DNA of 64,000 nt from an uncultured Paracoccaceae bacterium (GTDB lineage: Bacteria; Pseudomonadota; Alphaproteobacteria; Rhodobacterales; Rhodobacteraceae), in contig CANNFQ010000001.1 in assembly GCA_947503925.1 (NCBI GenBank), positions 496,001 to 560,000 on the forward strand. Reading direction: 5' to 3'. The translations under genes and the position numbers were made by a program. The notes under the pieces are model-generated. The model saw only the letters and a program-made list of their open reading frames with translations. It was not told the origin of the DNA and made no database searches. Numbering within the stretch: the first letter of the stretch is position 1; the number at the start of each line of letters is the position of its first letter. Below, piece after piece: positions 60,047-64,000 of the stretch.

Positions 60047-61204
60047 ATGCCTGTCATCAACCGTATTGCCGATTTTGCCGAGGAGATGACCGCCTGGCGT
60101 CGCCATTTGCATGCGCATCCTGAGTTGCAGTTTGAATGCCATCAGACGGCGGCATTCGTCGCTGAGCAGTTGCGCGGCTTTGGCGTTGATGAGATCCACG
60201 AGGGGATCGCGACAACCGGCGTCATCGCCATCATTGAGGGCAGGGGCGCTGGCCCCACGATTGGTTTGCGTGCAGATATGGATGCGTTACCGATCACGGA
60301 ACAAACGGGGCTGGAACATGCATCCACCATTCCCGGTCGGATGCATGCCTGCGGGCATGATGGTCATACGACGATGTTGCTCGGGGCGGCCAAATACCTG
60401 GCAGAGACCCGCAATTTTGCGGGCCGCGTTGCGTTGATTTTTCAACCCGCCGAAGAAGGTGGCGGTGGGGCCGAGGTGATGGTCAAAGAGGGCGTGCTGG
60501 ACCGTTTTGAGATTGCCGAGGTTTATGCCCTGCATAACGCGCCCGGCGTGCCGGTGGGGTCGTTTTATACCACGCCGGGCCCGATCATGGCGGCGGTGGA
60601 CACTTTTCATATTGATATCACGGGGCGCGGTGGTCATGGTGCTATGCCGCATGAAACCGCGGACCCGATTGTCGCTGCCGTTGGTATGGTCAATGCGATC
60701 CAGACCATCGTGAGCCGTAACCACTATGCGCAGGATGATCTGGTTGTCTCCGTGACCCAGATCCATACTGGCACGGCTGACAATATCGTCCCGGACACCG
60801 CATATGTGAATGGCACGGTCCGCACGTTCAAGCGTGAGGTGCAGGGCATGGTGATGGCCCGGTTGGAGCAGATCGTTGAGGGTCATGCGGCTGCTTATGG
60901 CGTGGAAGCAGAATTGCGTTACGAGGTGGGTTATCCTGCGACGATCAATGATCCTGATCGCACGGCCTTTGCCGCCGAGGTCGCGCGCGAGATTTCCGCC
61001 GATGTGACAGACGATGCAGGGCGCGAGATGGGCGCCGAAGATTTCGCTTATATGCTGGAAAAACGTCCCGGGTCTTATCTGTTTGTGGGCAATGGCAACA
61101 CCGCAGGTTTGCATCACCCCGGTTTCGACTTTGATGATGAGGCGGCCCCTGCGGGCGCGTCTTTCTTTGCCCGTTTGGTTGAACGGGCTTTGCCATTAAG
61201 CTGA
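60047..61204 (+). CDS. M20-family amidohydrolase (aminoacylase/hippurate-hydrolase type)
   Basis: A 385-residue zinc hydrolase: metal ligands in GRMHACGHDGHTTML near 98 (Cys/His), Glu pair in FQPAEEGGGGAEVM near 134, His in VYALHNAPG near 164, and the C-terminal GLHHPGFDFDD. The dimerisation domain (about 185-300) is present. It splits N-acyl amino acids or related amides. AGGAG lies 7 bp before ATG 60047. It is followed at 15 bp by two ureohydrolase genes, so a guanidino-acid or amide pathway is likely. Confidence 0.88.
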   Translation: MPVINRIADFAEEMTAWRRHLHAHPELQFECHQTAAFVAEQLRGFGVDEIHEGIATTGVIAIIEGRGAGPTIGLRADMDALPITEQTGLEHASTIPGRMHACGHDGHTTMLLGAAKYLAETRNFAGRVALIFQPAEEGGGGAEVMVKEGVLDRFEIAEVYALHNAPGVPVGSFYTTPGPIMAAVDTFHIDITGRGGHGAMPHETADPIVAAVGMVNAIQTIVSRNHYAQDDLVVSVTQIHTGTADNIVPDTAYVNGTVRTFKREVQGMVMARLEQIVEGHAAAYGVEAELRYEVGYPATINDPDRTAFAAEVAREISADVTDDAGREMGAEDFAYMLEKRPGSYLFVGNGNTAGLHHPGFDFDDEAAPAGASFFARLVERALPLS

Positions 61205-61219
61205 ACAGAGGGGATCGGC

Positions 61220-62188
61220 ATGACTTTGGACAAGGCGCGCGAGGTTGTTGATACCGCTTTTACCAGGCAGGATCGGCGTGGCCTATCCTATGAGAACGCC
61301 TTTGGCGGGGCGACATCGTTTATGCGCCGGACCTATACAAAGGATCTGGCGGGGTTTGATCTGGCGGTCACGGGCGTGCCGTTTGATCAGGCGGTGACCC
61401 ACAGGCCCGGCACCCGGTTTGGCCCGCGCGCGATCCGCGAAGCGTCAACATTGCAGACCTTTGATCCGCCTTATGGCTGGGATGGGTTTGATCCGCTGGG
61501 CGAATTCGCCATCGCGGATTATGGCGATATGCCGTTTGACTATGCCAATGTGGCTGCCGTGCCGGGGTTGTTGCAGTCGCATATTGCGGGGATCCTGACG
61601 CAGGGCTGTGGGACGATCACCCTTGGCGGTGATCATTTCATCACCTTGCCGATCCTGCGCGCCTATGCCGAAAAATATGGCCCCTTATCAGTGGTGCAGT
61701 TTGATGCCCATTCTGACCTGTGGCCGGATCAGGATATGGCACGCATCGATCATGGCACGATGATGTATAAGGCGGTGAAGCTGGGCATCGTTGATGTGAC
61801 CCGGTCGATCCAGATAGGCATACGTACCGAATGCGAGGATTATCTGGGCATGCCTTACATCGACGCCCGGACCTGTCACGAAAAAGGGGCCGTGTGGGTC
61901 GCCGAACAGATCAAGGAGCGGGTTGGTGCACACCCAACCTACGTGACCTTTGATATTGATGCGCTGGACCCGGCCTTTGCCCCCGGCACTGGCACGCCTG
62001 TATGGGGTGGTCTTGCATCCTGGCAGGCCGCCGCAATGCTGCGTGATCTGGCGGGGATCAATATGGTTGGCGGTGATGTGGTGGAGGTATCGCCGCCCTA
62101 TGACACGACCGGTGCAACGGCGATTGCCGGTGCGCATGTGGCGATGGAGCTGTGCTGCCTAGCGCTTTGGAACAAGAGGACGACGTGA
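61220..62188 (+). CDS. speB: Ureohydrolase (agmatinase family), copy 1
   Basis: A 322-residue Mn-dependent ureohydrolase. Metal ligands: GGDHFITLP near 133, VQFDAHSDLWPD near 156 (with Gln where many have His before FDAH), and FDIDALDPAFAPGTGTP near 239. Family members split agmatine, guanidinobutyrate, guanidinopropionate or guanidine to urea plus amine, and sequence alone does not choose. Coupled to the second copy (TGATG). The symbol is the family default. Confidence 0.88.
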   Translation: MTLDKAREVVDTAFTRQDRRGLSYENAFGGATSFMRRTYTKDLAGFDLAVTGVPFDQAVTHRPGTRFGPRAIREASTLQTFDPPYGWDGFDPLGEFAIADYGDMPFDYANVAAVPGLLQSHIAGILTQGCGTITLGGDHFITLPILRAYAEKYGPLSVVQFDAHSDLWPDQDMARIDHGTMMYKAVKLGIVDVTRSIQIGIRTECEDYLGMPYIDARTCHEKGAVWVAEQIKERVGAHPTYVTFDIDALDPAFAPGTGTPVWGGLASWQAAAMLRDLAGINMVGGDVVEVSPPYDTTGATAIAGAHVAMELCCLALWNKRTT

Positions 62189-63129
62189 TGCCCAACCAGC
62201 CAATCAGCGGGAATGATCTGGCCCGGTTTTCCGGCCCGCAAAGTTTCATGCGTCTGCCAGAGGTGGCATCGGCTGAAGGCCTTGATGTTGGCTTTATCGG
62301 GATTCCGATGGATATCGGCACGTCGTGGCGGTCGGGCACCCGGATGGGGCCGAAACAGCTGCGCGAACAATCGGCGATGATCCGGCCTTACAATATCCAG
62401 GCGGGGGCGGCCCCGTTTGATGCATTGCAATGCGCCGATCTGGGGGACGTACCGATCAATACGTTTTCGTTAAGCGACAGTATCCGTATTATTACAGAGG
62501 TTTACGCAGCACATTTGAAGCATGATGTTGTGCCGATGACACTGGGTGGCGATCATACGCTGACCTTGCCGGTGTTGCGCGCGGTGGCGGCGAAACATGG
62601 TCCTGTCGCGTTGGTGCATGTGGATGCCCATGCCGATGTCAATGATGAGATGTTTGGCGAACGGGAAACCCATGGCACGGTGTTTCGCCGCGCCTATGAA
62701 GAGGGCATTATCACTGCCGATAAGGTGTTCCAGATTGGATTGCGCGGGACCGGCTACACGGCGGATGATTTTACCGAGGCCGCAGATTGGGGGTTCAACC
62801 AATATCTGGCGCCCGATTTGTGGCATAAGTCGTTGACGCCTTTGGCCGCTGATATCAAGGCCAAGGTCGGCGATCAGCCCTGCTATATCACCTATGACAT
62901 CGACAGCCTTGACCCGGCCTATGCCCCCGGCACCGGGACGCCGGAGATCGGCGGGCTGACCACGCCGCAGGCGATGGAGTTGATCCGGGGGCTGCGGGGC
63001 CTGAATATTGTGGGCTGCGATCTGGTTGAGGTATCGCCGCCTTATGATCCATCGGGGAACACGGCCCTGACAGGCGCAAACCTGATGTTCGAGATGTTAT
63101 CAATCCTGCCGGGTGTGCCGTATCGGTAG
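62188..63129 (+). CDS. Ureohydrolase (agmatinase family), copy 2
   Basis: A 313-residue paralogue: GGDHTLTLP near 127, VHVDAHADVNDEMFGE near 151 and YDIDSLDPAYAPGTGTP near 235; the loop NDEMFGERETHGTVFRRAYE differs from copy 1 and lines the substrate site, so the two may act on different guanidino compounds or form a mixed complex. ATG 62188 overlaps the copy 1 stop. Last gene of the M20-ureohydrolase-ureohydrolase run. Confidence 0.88.
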   Translation: MPNQPISGNDLARFSGPQSFMRLPEVASAEGLDVGFIGIPMDIGTSWRSGTRMGPKQLREQSAMIRPYNIQAGAAPFDALQCADLGDVPINTFSLSDSIRIITEVYAAHLKHDVVPMTLGGDHTLTLPVLRAVAAKHGPVALVHVDAHADVNDEMFGERETHGTVFRRAYEEGIITADKVFQIGLRGTGYTADDFTEAADWGFNQYLAPDLWHKSLTPLAADIKAKVGDQPCYITYDIDSLDPAYAPGTGTPEIGGLTTPQAMELIRGLRGLNIVGCDLVEVSPPYDPSGNTALTGANLMFEMLSILPGVPYR

Positions 63130-63252
63130 CGGCAGGAGGCCCTGTCGCACAAATCTGGCGCTGTCCGCAATCATCCCGTTGCAATGTCGATGATGCGGAG
63201 CCAACGCCAAGTCGTTGCACTTGTGCAAAAGCTTGCTTTGTAAAGGCTCCAG

Positions 63253-63852
63253 CTAGCCGACAACCACCACTTGTCCGGTCAACGCGCCTTCTACACACTT
63301 CACATATGCTAATCCGACATCATGTGACGGAACGGGCTTGTGACCTCGAAACCAAGCACCATAGCGAGGCGCGGACACATCCAGCATTCCGGGACTAACC
63401 ACGTTAACCCGCAGACCACGGGTCATTTCTATCGCGGCGCTTTTGACGAATCCCGCCAAAGCTCCGTTAGCGGTCGCGGCATTTGTTCCCATCCGGATTG
63501 GGTCGCGATCCAGGACGCCGCTTGTCAGTGTGAAGGAACCTCCATCGGCAATGACGTCCAGTCCGGCGAGGACCAGGTTCACTTGCCCCATGACCTTTTG
63601 CTGAAGACCAACCATGAATGCTTCCTGGTCCATCTCATCGAGAGGCGCGAAGGTTGCATCACCGGCACAGGACACGACGGCGTCGAATTTTCCTACGGCC
63701 TTGTACAGCGATTTTACAGCATGGAGATCGCCTACATTGACTTGATAGTCACCACTAGACCGTCCAACGGTGATGATTTCATGCTCTTTTTTTAGCTCTC
63801 TGTAGGCGGCTTGTCCAATGTCCCCGGCCGCACCAACTAGGATTACTGTCAT
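63253..63852 (-). CDS. Short SDR-fold protein lacking the usual Tyr
   Basis: A 199-residue Rossmann protein: VILVGAAGDIGQAAYREL at the start, VVSCAGDATFAPLDEMDQEA near 60, and GTNAATANGALAGFVKSAAI where classical SDRs have YxxxK: the Tyr position is not Tyr, while Lys is kept. Short relatives of this type commonly share that change. RVNVVSPGMLDVS follows. Its start overlaps the stop of a MerR gene (ATGA), so it is that regulator's likely target. Substrate unknown. Confidence 0.8.
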   Translation of the reverse strand: MTVILVGAAGDIGQAAYRELKKEHEIITVGRSSGDYQVNVGDLHAVKSLYKAVGKFDAVVSCAGDATFAPLDEMDQEAFMVGLQQKVMGQVNLVLAGLDVIADGGSFTLTSGVLDRDPIRMGTNAATANGALAGFVKSAAIEMTRGLRVNVVSPGMLDVSAPRYGAWFRGHKPVPSHDVGLAYVKCVEGALTGQVVVVG

Positions 63853-64000
63853 TTCTGATCCTTCATCATGTCATCGTATCGCTGCAATTTGCGGTTCAGG
63901 ATCGTGTGGCAACGATCCAACTCCGCTTGTCGGTCCTCAAGGCTTTGCCCATGTACCAATAGAGCAGCTTTTCGCTCTTGGATGGTGTCGTCGCCGCAAG
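63849..64000 (-). CDS. C-terminal end of a MerR-type regulator, cut by the window edge
   Basis: The last 49 codons of a leftward gene: GDDTIQERKAALLVHGQSLE, then DRQAELDRCHTILNRKLQRY and DDMMKDQK. The ERKAALLVHGQSLEDR...L..KL..Y pattern is the dimerisation coiled coil of MerR proteins. The stop overlaps the SDR start as ATGA. The HTH would lie beyond position 64000, so the family call rests on the tail alone. Confidence 0.6.
   Translation of the reverse strand, partial: CGDDTIQERKAALLVHGQSLEDRQAELDRCHTILNRKLQRYDDMMKDQK

Noticed and set aside
60287..61117. 276-codon frame antisense to the M20 hydrolase gene
   Set aside because: His/Ile/Arg-rich shadow with no motif.
1..64000. CRISPR arrays, rRNA genes, insertion sequences, phage genes
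   Set aside because: No regularly spaced repeats, no transposase or integrase motifs and no rRNA-like sequence were seen on either strand.

Overview
The gene content (glnE, edd-eda, the rpmF-plsX-fabH-ihfA-merR run, argS-SPOR-nagZ-scpA-scpB, a double-length dCTP deaminase, a DksA that lacks the Cys4 zinc finger, BamE, DUF177, DUF2927) points to an alphaproteobacterium of the Rhodobacteraceae, roseobacter group. This is inferred from gene families and gene order; no rRNA gene is present to confirm it. The DNA is densely coded, moderately GC-rich and mostly housekeeping. There is one tRNA (Pro-GGG), and no CRISPR array, insertion sequence, prophage or rRNA was seen.

Layout. 1-5.5 kb: the end of glnE, then the Entner-Doudoroff pair edd-eda read leftward from a promoter carrying the palindrome TGTTAGCGCTAACA. 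5.6-12.8 kb: lipoprotein, RlmI-like rRNA methyltransferase, PIN protein, M48 protease, DedA, a VWA protein (CoxE-like) and DUF2927. 13-19.5 kb: an alpha/beta-hydrolase gene broken by one in-frame TAG, a MoxR ATPase, dksA, an FAD monooxygenase, exonuclease III, a fatty-acid-hydroxylase-type membrane enzyme and an A-type Fe-S carrier. 19.6-29.1 kb: dgt, a Na+/H+ antiporter, an odd membrane-anchored HTH protein and a thrice-frameshifted ClbS/DfsB relic, then argS-SPOR-nagZ-scpA-scpB. 29.2-36.4 kb: an acidic secreted-type protein, dCTP deaminase, tRNA-Pro, the merR-ihfA-fabH-plsX-rpmF block, DUF177 and bamE. 36.4-43.5 kb: a LysR gene with no clear divergent partner, an Rrf2-AhpD-like pair behind a 27-bp pseudo-palindrome, an FMN riboswitch driving a DMT transporter (a probable riboflavin importer), a string of four to five back-to-back hairpins, msrB, an OlsB-like acyltransferase and an ABC-F ATPase.

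43.5-56.7 kb is the main accessory system. Two LacI-family (GntR/IdnR-like) regulators flank a three-gene sugar ABC transporter (ATPase, permease, binding protein). Beside it lie a gluconate-5-dehydrogenase-like SDR, a D-2-hydroxyacid dehydrogenase, an L-idonate-5-dehydrogenase-like Zn enzyme, two beta-hydroxyacid dehydrogenases, a GlcG/HbpS protein, an SMP-30 gluconolactonase, a VOC protein and another SDR. Near-identical GTTA-N4-TAAC palindromes precede the transporter, the divergent SDR/dehydrogenase pair and the gluconolactonase. Related versions precede the second lacI gene and, 40 kb away, edd-eda. I infer one regulon that imports a sugar or sugar acid, oxidises it through lactone and ketogluconate/idonate intermediates to gluconate, and feeds Edd/Eda. 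No gluconokinase is in the window.

56.7-64 kb: a TbpB-like surface lipoprotein beside an outer-membrane beta-barrel, mazG, an M20 amidohydrolase followed by two tandem ureohydrolases, and a truncated MerR-SDR pair at the right edge.
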